A program made the position numbers and the translations under genes. A stretch of DNA of 64,000 nucleotides, taken from Mesorhizobium sophorae (GTDB taxonomy: Bacteria; Pseudomonadota; Alphaproteobacteria; Rhizobiales; Rhizobiaceae). A model generated the notes under the pieces. It was given only the letters and a program-made list of their open reading frames with translations. It made no database searches and was not told where the DNA came from. The first letter of the stretch is position 1. The number at the start of each line of letters is the position of its first letter. The DNA is taken from the NCBI RefSeq assembly GCF_002270415.1, contig NZ_NNRI01000022.1:1-64000 (forward strand), read 5' to 3'. Positions 1 to 8,795 of this stretch are shown piece after piece.

Positions 1-829
1 CGAGATCGGCGGCGATGAGATGCCGGCGGCCATGCAGATCGTGGATGAGGCGGTCGTTCGGCAGGCCGCTCTCGCGGCGCAGCGTGTAGAGCCGCGTGAA
101 GAGAGGATGCCGGTGCCCGATGACGCCTTCCGCATCGATCAACGCCATGGCCGCTTCGTGAGCCGTTGCCAGAGCCTCGTTCCGATCAACAACGTCGACC
201 GTCGGAATGCGATCGGCCTCGGCGAAGCGACGAATGATGGCGGCGAGATCGGTGCGCGCAGCGGTCCGCAACGCCGTAGCGATGTAGTCGCCATAGGCAT
301 CGCGTGGACGGGCGCGCACGCCGGGCCGGTCGCTCGTGTACATCAGCCGCCGCGAGGCATCGGGCGGCAGGCGGCCGGGCTCCGCCGCCTCGGCGAGCCG
401 GAGGAGGTTGAGCACCTTGCTCATCCGCTGCAGCCGGTGATTGGGATGGAGACCGCTCTCCTCCATCCAGGCATCGAAGCCGTCGATGCAAGCGGCGTTG
501 ACGTCGGAGAGACTGGCGACGCGCGGTCTGGTGGAATCGAGATAGCGCCAGAACGTCTTGAGCGCATTGGCATAGGCGGAGGCTGTCGAGATCGAGCCCG
601 CTGGACCCCCGACCTGGCAGGCGCGCCAGAGCGCGCCTGCAAAAGTCCGGGCCAATGCGGTTCGACCGCTCAGCGTCATCAGGTCGATCGTGACGCTGCG
701 ATCCGCCAGTGTGACGGTGAAGCGGAGCGACGCGATCGCAGCACCGGCTTCGCCTTCCGGATCGGGCAACGCCTCGGGAAAGAGGGCACGGCGGCCCGGC
801 CGCCGCACCGCCGCAGCTACCGTGGTCAT
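1..829 (-). CDS. second tyrosine-recombinase-type protein, 3' end outside window
   Basis: An open frame of about 276 residues runs from an ATG at 829 off the left edge without a stop. Its ATG overlaps the stop of the upstream recombinase (826..2244) as ATGA, so the two are translationally coupled. The visible part is helical and contains a segment like the SAM-like core-binding domain of phage integrases (around residues 65-130, with TFWRYLDSTRP and FDAWMEESGLHPN). The catalytic domain would lie beyond the edge, so activity cannot be judged. Coupled runs of two or three tyrosine recombinases are known from RIT elements and from genomic islands with three integrases; assigning it to one of these is inference. 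Confidence 0.7.
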   Translation of the reverse strand, partial: MTTVAAAVRRPGRRALFPEALPDPEGEAGAAIASLRFTVTLADRSVTIDLMTLSGRTALARTFAGALWRACQVGGPAGSISTASAYANALKTFWRYLDSTRPRVASLSDVNAACIDGFDAWMEESGLHPNHRLQRMSKVLNLLRLAEAAEPGRLPPDASRRLMYTSDRPGVRARPRDAYGDYIATALRTAARTDLAAIIRRFAEADRIPTVDVVDRNEALATAHEAAMALIDAEGVIGHRHPLFTRLYTLRRESGLPNDRLIHDLHGRRHLIAADL

Positions 830-2244
830 TCCACATCACCGGTCGTCTCTTCAGCCCAACGATCGGCCGCCGCATCGACCAGCTCCTGCGCTTCGGCAAG
901 GCTGTCGAGATAAATGTAGGTGCTCGTCACACTAGCGTGCCCCAGGAGGTGCTGGAGCTTCTGCAACGGATCGCCGAGAATCCGTCGATAGGCCGCACCA
1001 TGCCGATCCTGTGGATCGAACACCGCGCCGATCTGCTCGCGGATCAACATGGAAAGCATGCTGACAGCGAAGGTGTGCCGCAGGGTGTGCGGCGTCACGT
1101 CGAGATCAATACCGAAGCGGCGGCAGCGGGCGCAGGCCCGGCGGAAGGCGGCTTCCCAGGTGGCCGATGGCACAGGCTGGCCGCCTTCGGTGAGCCAGAG
1201 CAAGGCGTGCTGCGCCTTGCCAAGTGCGCCGATCAGCACACGCCGGCGCTCGCCCGGCGTGAGCCGGTCGAGCCGGACGCGCTTGCCCGCCGCGTCGACA
1301 GCCTTCCCGGCATCCGGAGTCAACCACAGCGGATCGGGCATCGAAAGCTCTGAGCGCGCGGACGTGATGGTGCGCTCGAGATCGACATAGTCGCCGATCA
1401 AGGTCAGCACGCGGCGGGGAATGCGAATGCGCCGCGGTCGTCCGCCCTTGGCGATCGGACCGGGAAGATCGAATGGAACGGAGCGCGATCCGGGCTCGGT
1501 CGAGCGCGGCAGCTCGGTCAGAAGCAGGCTGCCCGCCTCCGTCAGCCGCAGACCGGTGGTTACCAGAAGCTCGGCGAACAGCGCGTTCCGCTCACCATTG
1601 CGGCCGCGCCATGTCGGGTCCTCCGAGCCGTCGGGCAAGCGTCCGCGCAGCCCCACGTCGCGGAACAGGAGATAGCGGCCGAGGTCGATGTAGCGCATAT
1701 CGTGCCGCCGCGCTGCGCGCTCGCGCGCCCGGTTCGTCTGGACGGCCAGCACGGCGCGCGTGCCCGCCGCCCTGCGAAGAGCGACGCCATAGCTGAAGGG
1801 TGATGCCGTGGTGATCGCTTCTTCGACGGCCCAGCGGTAGAGCTTATCAAGCGCTGCAACGCTCCGATTCCAGCTTGCCGCCGAAATGCGGAACGCGGCG
1901 TCCGACAGGCGCCGCGCCCGGTGAAAGGCAAGCACGTCATGACGGTCCGCCTGCCAGACCGTCTTGCCGCCGCGCCGCTCGCCGAGAAAGCGCGCCCAGA
2001 CGAGAATATCCCGGGCATAGGAGCGCCACGTGTTCGGCGACCGCGCGCCCACGCCCGGACAGGCGCGAAAGAACCGATTGAGGTTGGGATCGTAGCTGCC
2101 GTCATCCATCAGGATGAAGGGCATGCCGTCGATCAGACCGGCGCGCTCGGCGATGTCGAGCGCGCCGGTCATGATGTTCACGGGGGAGCCGTCAACAGAA
2201 AGCGGGCGCGACAGAGCGCCAAGATCGGTAAAATACAACTGCAC
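826..2244 (-). CDS. tyrosine recombinase / site-specific integrase
   Basis: This 472-residue protein is a DNA strand-exchange enzyme of the phage integrase family. An N-terminal SAM-like core-binding region (about residues 50-150) precedes a catalytic domain with the expected residues: Arg in TTGLRLTEAG, the HxxR box in HTLRHTFAVSML, a His in LLGHASVTSTY and the tyrosine nucleophile in STYIYLD. It therefore looks active. Its stop overlaps the start of a second recombinase-type gene. It is the first recombinase of the run, with a truncated ArdC gene and three perfect inverted repeats just upstream. It probably moves the element that forms the left fringe of the window. Confidence 0.9.
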   Translation of the reverse strand: MQLYFTDLGALSRPLSVDGSPVNIMTGALDIAERAGLIDGMPFILMDDGSYDPNLNRFFRACPGVGARSPNTWRSYARDILVWARFLGERRGGKTVWQADRHDVLAFHRARRLSDAAFRISAASWNRSVAALDKLYRWAVEEAITTASPFSYGVALRRAAGTRAVLAVQTNRARERAARRHDMRYIDLGRYLLFRDVGLRGRLPDGSEDPTWRGRNGERNALFAELLVTTGLRLTEAGSLLLTELPRSTEPGSRSVPFDLPGPIAKGGRPRRIRIPRRVLTLIGDYVDLERTITSARSELSMPDPLWLTPDAGKAVDAAGKRVRLDRLTPGERRRVLIGALGKAQHALLWLTEGGQPVPSATWEAAFRRACARCRRFGIDLDVTPHTLRHTFAVSMLSMLIREQIGAVFDPQDRHGAAYRRILGDPLQKLQHLLGHASVTSTYIYLDSLAEAQELVDAAADRWAEETTGDVE

Positions 2245-2292
2245 GCACGTGACCTAAGCGGAGCGCCTACGGCGCAAGTTATTGTCTTGAAT

Positions 2293-2425
2293 GCGAGGGG
2301 TTCCCCTCGCGCTCTCCCGCTCGCCGCGTGGCAGGGGTGCAGGACTTCGCCTGCACCCCATGAACAGCTTGTCGTGCCGCCGCCGCGTCAAGCGTTGTCC
2401 TCGCTACGCTGCGGGAACGCTTGAC
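2293..2425. repeat. cluster of three perfect inverted repeats
   Basis: Three perfect hairpins sit between the recombinase and the truncated ArdC gene: GCGAGGGG/CCCCTCGC (2293-2310, 2-nt loop), GGGGTGCAGG/CCTGCACCCC (2334-2359, 6-nt loop) and GTCAAGCGTT/AACGCTTGAC (2387-2396 with 2416-2425, 19-nt spacing). None is followed by a clear T-run. They could be recombinase binding sites, an element end, or transcription barriers; the role is inference. Confidence 0.6.
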
Positions 2426-2500
2426 CCGGACGTCTGAAGAGCCTCACCGGAACAGTCGGTGGGGCCCCTCAATGCCTGATTCTGAGACAGGATTACAGAG

Positions 2501-3229
2501 TCAGGATAAGGCGACCAGCTCCTCGCGGGCATAGCCGTCGTCTCCGAACCGCTTCCGACCGAAGTCACGGTCAAGGCGCGTAGCGTGCCGGGTCCAGTGC
2601 GTGGCCTCGTGGGCAAGCGTGGCGTAGTAGGCTTGCGCATCCCGGAAGGCCTCGAAGGCGGGCATCTGGATAACGTCGAGAGCCGGGCTGTAATAGGCGC
2701 AGTCGCCGCCATGCCGGATGTCGGCGCGCGTCGAGGCAAAGAAGGCTTCGGCATGAGCGATGCGCTCATCCGGGTTCCGGACGCTTTCGGCGCGGGCATA
2801 GAAGTGAGCCGGCAGCCCGTCGACCTGCTCGACATTGAAGACCGTGTAGGCCTTTAGGAACGGGATGAAGCGCTCGGCCTCATCGCCGGTGGCCTCGTCG
2901 GTCTCGGTGCGCCGCATGGTGTCGGCATACACCACGGGAGAGCCCTTCTCGCCCTTGCGGACACGGCCGCCCAGCTCGATGGCCTGCTTGAAGGTGATCC
3001 AGATCGGCGCGGCGTAATGCGCGGTCATCGCGGACGCCCAGAGCGTCAGGACGTTGATGCCGGCATAGGGCTGGCCGTTATGGCGAAGCGGCCGGGAGAC
3101 GTGGCCGGCGGCATGGGCGGCGCTCCAAGGCTGCGTCCAGGGTTTCACTCCCTGCTCAAGGGCTTCGATGATCTGGTTGGTGATGCGGCTGTAGACATCC
3201 TGCCGCGGGGTTTCGTTGGTGTCCGACAT
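2501..3229 (-). pseudogene. ArdC-type antirestriction protein, C-terminally truncated
   Basis: The protein begins with an N-terminal ArdC ssDNA-binding domain (RITNQIIEALEQG, KPWTQPW) and continues into the zincin-like metallopeptidase domain, with HEATH near residue 207. ArdC proteins of conjugative elements protect incoming DNA from restriction and are usually about 300 residues. This one stops after 242, immediately after the conserved REELVA segment, with the odd ending LS. The C-terminal helix normally following REELVA is missing, so the gene was probably cut by recombination near 2503. The start at 3229 is chosen because AAGGAG lies 7 nt upstream; an upstream in-frame ATG at 3262 lacks this. 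Confidence 0.8.
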
Positions 3230-3839
3230 GACCTTGCTCCTTTTGCGTTGGGTTTTTCTCAAGACGCGGAGAAGCTGGGCCGGGCGATTGAGCCGGCCGG
3301 TCAGGCCCTAACACGGTCCCGCCCGGGCGGGAGTGGTGCGGGCGGGGTTTGACCGGGCGGCGCGCCCAGCCGAACGATCGCGGCAAATATTGAGGAAAGC
3401 GCGCCGCAATGAGCATGGACGGAACGCCGGAAAGCCAAACCGCGCGGCATCGGCGAAAGTCGACAGGAAGCGACCCTGCAAAGGCAGGCAGCACGCGAGT
3501 CAACGCAAATGGACGGCGCTGTGCGGGACCAACTTCACCGCGGCCCTTTTTAAGGTACGGGGCCAAGGCTGGCCTGTGCGACTGGGAAAACGACGACGAT
3601 CCGGGCGAGAGCACCACGACCGGGCTCGCGTCAGCTGCACCCCGATACGAGGATCACCGGAGAGAAGATCGCATGGGGCGGGAGAACGCCAAAAACGGTC
3701 CCGTGGCTTCCGCCACGCCTAGCCCTTGCGACGTCCTTTCGAGTATGACCGGGATGCAACGCCACCACGATCCAACGGCGTTAACTGGAACAAGAGGTGC
3801 GGCGGCCATGTTGACAGCTGTGATAGAGTAGGCGTGACC
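3230..3839. other. intergenic region without a convincing gene
   Basis: Short frames on both strands have no family resemblance. The stretch contains the perfect palindrome CCCGCCCGGGCGGG near 3325. It must carry the divergent promoters of the ArdC remnant and the ImmA/IrrE gene, but no clear promoter boxes were recognised. Confidence 0.4.
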
Positions 3840-5009
3840 ATGACCAAAAGCACCCTCGCCTATATCAATCCGGCCATCCTGCGATGGGTCCGGGAACAGG
3901 CCCGCCTCAGCCCCGAGGCGGCGGCCGAGGGTATTGGCATATCCGCCGACAAGCTGCAGGCCTGCGAGGCCGGCGACAAGCACCTGACCTTCCCGCAGTT
4001 TCTGGCCGCGGCGAACTTCTACAAGCGCGCACCCGCAATCTTCTATCTGAATGAGCCTCCGGTCGGATTTCAGCCGATTCAGGATTTCCGGCGCCTTCGC
4101 GAGACGCCAGAGGACGCCTTCAAGTCCGGTCTGGAATGGGCGATCCGGCAGGCCAGGGAGAGACGTGAATTGGCGCTCGAGCTCCGCAATGATCTGGGCG
4201 AGCCGGTTCAGCCGTTCAAACTGCAGGCCGCCGTCAAAGACAACGTAGAGACCGTTGGGGCGGCGATCCGGACCTATCTTGGCATCAAGCAGGTCGACCA
4301 GCAGACCTGGCGCGCCAAGGCTTTCGATAACTGGCGCACTGCCATTGAAACCAAGGATGTGCTGGTCTTCATGGTGCCGCGCTTGGCATTGACCGAAATG
4401 CGGGGCGTGGCGGTCGCAGAACCCAAACTGCCGATCATCCTGATCAATTCCAAGGATCGCACCAACGGGCGCACTTTCACCCTATTGCACGAATTCTGCC
4501 ATCTGGTCGTCAGGGCCAGCGGTATCAGCGGTCTCGATTTCGTCGCACCCGAGCCCGCCAGCGCCGTCGTAGAGCAATTCTGCAACGCGGTCGCCGGCGC
4601 CGCTCTGGTTCCGAGCTCCTGGTTGCTAAGCGAGCATTTGGTACGCACCAAGGGCCAGGTGAAGACCTGGGACGACGACGAGCTGGCCGCGCTGGCCGGC
4701 CGCTTCGGCGTCAGCCGCGAAGTCATTTTGCGCCGTTTGCTGGGCCTCGGCCGCACCACACAGGCATTCTATGAAAGCCGCCGTGCGAGCTTCCAAGCCG
4801 AGTATGATGCCTTGGCCGAGAAAAAGAGTAGCGGAGGTCCCGAGCGTCATCTGGTCGTGCTCAGCCAGCTAGGTCGTAGCTTCACTCGCTTGGTGTTGCA
4901 GGGTTACTACGATCGCCAGTTGACGCTGCGCGACGTCGCAAGCCACCTCAATATGCAGGTGACTGCCGTTCCGAACATCGAACGCGCCGCCTTCGGCCTT
5001 GCAGGGTAG
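3840..5009 (+). CDS. ImmA/IrrE-family metallopeptidase with XRE-type N terminus
   Basis: A 389-residue protein with an XRE-like helix-turn-helix region at about residues 10-60 (RLSPEAAAEGIGISADKLQA) and a zinc metallopeptidase domain with HEFCH at residue 217, as in the ImmA/IrrE (COG2856) family. Members cleave repressors or act as antitoxin-like regulators in phages, ICEs and toxin-antitoxin loci. The next gene starts 6 nt downstream, so the pair is an operon. The ATG at 3840 has a GTG alternative 6 nt upstream. Its place beside mobile-element genes fits a defence or maintenance module. Confidence 0.85.
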   Translation: MTKSTLAYINPAILRWVREQARLSPEAAAEGIGISADKLQACEAGDKHLTFPQFLAAANFYKRAPAIFYLNEPPVGFQPIQDFRRLRETPEDAFKSGLEWAIRQARERRELALELRNDLGEPVQPFKLQAAVKDNVETVGAAIRTYLGIKQVDQQTWRAKAFDNWRTAIETKDVLVFMVPRLALTEMRGVAVAEPKLPIILINSKDRTNGRTFTLLHEFCHLVVRASGISGLDFVAPEPASAVVEQFCNAVAGAALVPSSWLLSEHLVRTKGQVKTWDDDELAALAGRFGVSREVILRRLLGLGRTTQAFYESRRASFQAEYDALAEKKSSGGPERHLVVLSQLGRSFTRLVLQGYYDRQLTLRDVASHLNMQVTAVPNIERAAFGLAG

Positions 5010-5015
5010 CGCTAC

Positions 5016-5480
5016 GTGGCGACGATTTATTGCATCGACACATCGGCCCTGATCGCCGCCTGGTACGAACGTTACAAGCCCAAGCGCTTCCCGAGATTGT
5101 GGGACGAGTTTGACAGGCTGATCGGTCAGGGCCGCCTGGTTTCGTCCCTTCTGGTCCAGGCCGAATGCGAGAAACGCTCCCCGGAGCTGCATGACTGGCT
5201 GAAAGAGCGCGCGGACATGTTTGTCGCGCCCGACCAGGCGATCCAGCAGCGGGTCCAGCATGTGCTGAACACCTACAAAGGCCTGGTCGCCGCCGGCAAA
5301 GAGAAATTTGCCGCCGATAGCTTTGTCATTGCCACGTCCGAGGTGTTGGGCCACACGCTCGTCACCGAGGAAACCGGCGTGGACAGCTTACGCAAGATCC
5401 CCGGCGTCTGTAACGCCATGAAAATACCCTGCATCAACCTGATGCAGCTGTTCGACGCCGAAGACTGGACCGTCGGTTAG
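5016..5480 (+). CDS. DUF4411 family PIN-like protein
   Basis: A 154-residue protein starting with GTG 6 nt after the ImmA/IrrE gene. Acidic residues sit where PIN-type nucleases bind metal: CIDTSALIAAWYERY near the N terminus, then ECEKR, and AADSFVIATSE towards the C terminus. DUF4411 proteins regularly pair with XRE-ImmA proteins and are regarded as putative toxins. The predicted role is an RNA-cutting toxin neutralised or controlled by its partner; the nuclease activity is inference from the fold family. Confidence 0.8.
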   Translation: MATIYCIDTSALIAAWYERYKPKRFPRLWDEFDRLIGQGRLVSSLLVQAECEKRSPELHDWLKERADMFVAPDQAIQQRVQHVLNTYKGLVAAGKEKFAADSFVIATSEVLGHTLVTEETGVDSLRKIPGVCNAMKIPCINLMQLFDAEDWTVG

Positions 5481-5647
5481 CCGGAATGCCTTGGGGCCGG
5501 CTAAGCTGTCTGAGAGAGATAACTCCCTCTATGGAAAGCTCTCCAAGTTCCCGTCGACATTGCGAAGGCGCGATCCCTCCCCCGCGAAATTCGCAGGACG
5601 GGCAGCATACCCTCCCAATTGCTTCGTATCCTGCAGGGCGATGAACC

Positions 5648-6037
5648 TCATGGCCGATGTTCGCCGCTCGTGATTGAACCTGTGCCAAGCGGCGCGAAGA
5701 AGCACGTCCACCTCATCTTGTACCTGCCGGCGCGAAACGTTGGCATTAAAGACTCGCAGATATGATACCGCTCATCCGGCGCGGCCTGGACGCGGTCCCT
5801 TGGGACAAACCACTCTCCCGTCGGCGGGTCATTCCGAGAGTAAGGTTCGGGTTGTTTGACGTAGTAGCCATCCTTAGTAGGTCTGACGTCGCTGGAATCG
5901 ATTGGATGGCAATCTCGATTGCCGCAGCACCTAAAATGAAGAACAGGGTCAGTCTTGTCTTTATACCAATCGTAGGCGTTAGCATCGCCGGCCAAGACAA
6001 GCCATACCAATGCAATGCCCCCGTGCGACTTCCCCAT
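5648..6037 (-). CDS. small secreted cysteine-containing protein, function unknown
   Basis: A 129-residue protein with a likely Sec signal peptide (residues 1 to about 21, ending DANA). The mature part has paired cysteines (FRCCGNRDCHPI) and a conserved-looking pattern GEWFVPRDRV ... YHICES ... WTCFFAP. It resembles short periplasmic or secreted proteins widespread in Rhizobiales whose function is unknown. GAGG lies 6 nt before the ATG at 6037, supporting the start. The gene stands alone, opposite in direction to its neighbours. Confidence 0.65.
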   Translation of the reverse strand: MGKSHGGIALVWLVLAGDANAYDWYKDKTDPVLHFRCCGNRDCHPIDSSDVRPTKDGYYVKQPEPYSRNDPPTGEWFVPRDRVQAAPDERYHICESLMPTFRAGRYKMRWTCFFAPLGTGSITSGEHRP

Positions 6038-6570
6038 GGCCGGCCTCTCGCACTACTAATACCATATTAGCGATGACTAAACTACATGACTGAAGCCGTA
6101 CTGCCCGGCGCAGAGGTCCCAACGGCGAAGAATGGCAATCTACGCGCGATAAGCGTTATTCGACCATTGGCCGCCCCCGGTCAGGGACCGCATCCCACCG
6201 GCAGCTAACATTACAGTTGTCATTCCCCGCATATATGCCCACCAGATCATCGCACAAATGTTCTCACAGGAGGAAAGAGCAACTGTAATACCAAGATCAT
6301 ATCTCGAAATTTTGTGTGTTTAGACGTCCGTTCTTGCAACTGTATTCATTTCATAGTGTCTCATTTTTGTCATCTTTGGATAGCGCGTGAAAAATTTATT
6401 GACAAGGGTTCTAGCGATGGTTCAGAGCATGTTCCGTTGACCTTTGGAGTTCCAGGAATGCTGCGATGAAAGAACCTCCTCTTTGATGGCCGCATGGTGG
6501 CCATACGTCAACTCAAGCACAATCCTTCTATCTTATTCAATCATAGCCAAATAGCAAAGGGCAATGGCGT
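6038..6570. promoter_or_regulatory. AT-rich upstream region of the polysaccharide locus
   Basis: No convincing gene. The region is much richer in A and T than its surroundings and holds two copies of a GCAACTGTA motif (6279-6290 and 6334-6345), also found upstream of the exoX-like gene. A TTGACA hexamer at about 6400 could be a -35 box, but no good -10 box follows. It probably carries the promoter and operator of the ACP-FkbH genes. Confidence 0.4.
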
Positions 6571-6816
6571 ATGGACCATAAGAAGATACTGTCCATCGTA
6601 AACGAGCTGATGACTGGCGTGTTTGACGAAGTGGATTTGGTCGCCACTGAGGAAACAACAGCGGATGATGTCGCGGATTGGGATAGTACCAACCATATCC
6701 GTCTCATCATGGCAATTGAAGAGACGTTTAAGATAACCTTCTCCTCCGACGAGATTACCGCTCCGCAGAATGTTGGAGAGTTGGTTGATCTAATATCGTC
6801 CAAACTGGCTGCATGA
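6571..6816 (+). CDS. acyl carrier protein
   Basis: An 81-residue acidic helical protein with the phosphopantetheine attachment signature ADWDSTNHIRLI, the serine being residue 39. It carries acyl groups as thioesters. It lies 31 nt before the FkbH-like gene, an arrangement known from pathways that load a glyceryl or other acyl unit on a dedicated carrier protein. In this polysaccharide locus it probably serves polymer decoration rather than bulk fatty acid synthesis, but the acyl group cannot be told from sequence. Confidence 0.88.
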   Translation: MDHKKILSIVNELMTGVFDEVDLVATEETTADDVADWDSTNHIRLIMAIEETFKITFSSDEITAPQNVGELVDLISSKLAA

Positions 6817-6847
6817 ACTAAGCTTTCTGGCCCAGGAGTAGTGCAAA

Positions 6848-8725
6848 GTGCGAGATCTCAATTGGCTTCCCGCGGCGCCAGCTGACTATTCTGCCAAATG
6901 TCGTGCCCTCGCCAGCGGAGAAGGGGAGTTTGGCCTTCATCTGCAAAGGCTGTCCGGCTTCCGCCTCAACGGAATTGAGGCCCTGAGTTTCCGGCGCGCG
7001 ATGGCGAAGGCGCAGATGGCCGGAAAAGATTTGTCGCCGCTTTCAGCTTTCAGGCTAGCCGTGGTGTCAAACGCGACGATGGATTTCGTGATCGACCATC
7101 TACCGGCGGCGGCCGCGAGGCATGGCGTCGCCCTTGAGGTCATTGAGACTGACTTCGACGTGGTAATGCAAGAGGCACTCGACACGACGTCGAAAGTCAA
7201 TGTCAGTAATCCTGATGCGGTGTTACTGGCGGTCGACCACCGCTGGCTCGGGCTTGGTTTGGCAGTCGATGAATCCGGCACGGAGGTGGAAGGAGCTGTC
7301 ACTAGGCTGCTAGAGGCGGCACGCCAATTCAAGAACAACAGCGGGGGAATGCCGATCCTTTCCTTGCTCGCAACGCCGGGTGATCTGCTCTTCGGCAGCT
7401 TCGACCGACGCGTGGCGGGATCTCTCGCCTCTAAGATTGGTCTGGTCAACCAGTCGATCCTCGATTTTGCGCGAGACGAAGGCGCCTACGTGCTGGATGT
7501 CGATGCCATAGCGCAGTCAGTCGGGGTGTCCGAGTGGTTCGATTCCATGAAATGGAACGCGCAAAAACAACCTTTCGCGCCCGCTTTCAGCGCTCTTTAC
7601 GCAGATCGACTAGGCCGGTTGCTCGGAGCCATTCGGGGTAAAGCGCGCAAGTGTCTGGTGCTCGATCTCGACAACACACTTTGGGGTGGCGCGGTTGGTG
7701 ACGAGGGTCTGGATGGCATTGTGCTCGGTCAGGGTTCCGCCGCTGGCGAGGCCTTTCTCAGCGTTCAACGGACCGCCAAGGCACTAAAAGAGCGCGGCGT
7801 CATCCTCGCGGTCAGCTCGAAGAACGACGACGAAGTCGCGCGTTCGGCGTTCCGTATCCACACGGAGATGATCCTAAAAGAGAACGACATTGCCGTTTTC
7901 CAAGCGAACTGGACCGACAAGTCGTCGAATCTTGAGGCAATTGCCAACGCGCTCAACATCGGGATCGATTCCTTGGTGCTGTTGGACGACAATCCCGCCG
8001 AACGGGGCCAGGTTCGAGCGGCTCTGCCGATGGTGGCTGTGCCGGAACTGCCCGCCGACCCGGCCTGCTTCGCAACCACCCTACTAGCCGCGGGCTACTT
8101 TGAAGCGGTCAGCTTCAGCGCCGACGACGTTCTACGCGCGGCCTCTTACGCCGAGAATGCCCTTCGCGCCGAAGTCTTGGCTAAGGCCCGCGATCTAGGC
8201 GACTATCTCACCTCCCTCGGCATGGTGCTGCGATGCGGACCAATCGATGCCTCGAACCGGACGAGGGTCACGCAATTGATGAACAAGTCCAATCAATTCA
8301 ACCTGCTCACGAGGCGGCTCACAGAGAACGAGGTCGAGTCTATGGAGGCCGACCCGTCCATGATTACCCTTCAGGCAAAGCTTAGTGATCGCTTCGGCGA
8401 CTTAGGGCTGATCAGCGTGGCGACATGCTCGATCGAGGGCGCCAACGCCACCGTCACCGATTGGCTAATGAGTTGCCGCGTGCTGGGGCGTAAGGTCGAG
8501 GAGGCAATTTACGGCGTTCTCTTGGATATCCTGGCCAAGCGAGGGGTCCGGACGCTCAACGCCAGCTATCTTCCGACCAAGAAGAACAGCATGGTGAGCG
8601 AGCACTTCGATCGGTTGGGTATGACAAGAGTGAAGGAGCTCGCCGACGGCGCGGTTTTTTATGAAGCCTCGACCCCGGGCGACGCGCTGCAATCGCTGCC
8701 AATGACGATCGAGAGCACTCTGTGA
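6848..8725 (+). CDS. FkbH-like HAD-IIIC protein
   Basis: A 625-residue protein with GTG start preceded by AGGAG. The N-terminal ~260 residues look like the SGNH-like extension of FkbH proteins. The HAD domain starts at about residue 270 with LDLDNTLWGGAVG (Asp273 and Asp275) and continues through SSKND and LLDDNPAER. The C-terminal ~170 residues resemble the GNAT-like part of this family (NKSNQFNLLTRRL). FkbH proteins take the glyceryl group of 1,3-bisphosphoglycerate onto an ACP. The adjacent ACP supports a similar reaction here, perhaps supplying a glyceryl or related group to the capsule. Confidence 0.85.
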   Translation: MRDLNWLPAAPADYSAKCRALASGEGEFGLHLQRLSGFRLNGIEALSFRRAMAKAQMAGKDLSPLSAFRLAVVSNATMDFVIDHLPAAAARHGVALEVIETDFDVVMQEALDTTSKVNVSNPDAVLLAVDHRWLGLGLAVDESGTEVEGAVTRLLEAARQFKNNSGGMPILSLLATPGDLLFGSFDRRVAGSLASKIGLVNQSILDFARDEGAYVLDVDAIAQSVGVSEWFDSMKWNAQKQPFAPAFSALYADRLGRLLGAIRGKARKCLVLDLDNTLWGGAVGDEGLDGIVLGQGSAAGEAFLSVQRTAKALKERGVILAVSSKNDDEVARSAFRIHTEMILKENDIAVFQANWTDKSSNLEAIANALNIGIDSLVLLDDNPAERGQVRAALPMVAVPELPADPACFATTLLAAGYFEAVSFSADDVLRAASYAENALRAEVLAKARDLGDYLTSLGMVLRCGPIDASNRTRVTQLMNKSNQFNLLTRRLTENEVESMEADPSMITLQAKLSDRFGDLGLISVATCSIEGANATVTDWLMSCRVLGRKVEEAIYGVLLDILAKRGVRTLNASYLPTKKNSMVSEHFDRLGMTRVKELADGAVFYEASTPGDALQSLPMTIESTL

Positions 8726-8795
8726 GGCGCCCCCCTTCTCACCGCGCATCCAGTGCGCCGCCATGGTGCTCGGTCGTTCTTTGGAGCATCGGGGC

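Noticed and set aside
20..913. Long plus-strand frame opposite the recombinases
   Set aside because: It lies fully opposite the minus-strand recombinase genes, has no family resemblance, and is explained by high GC.
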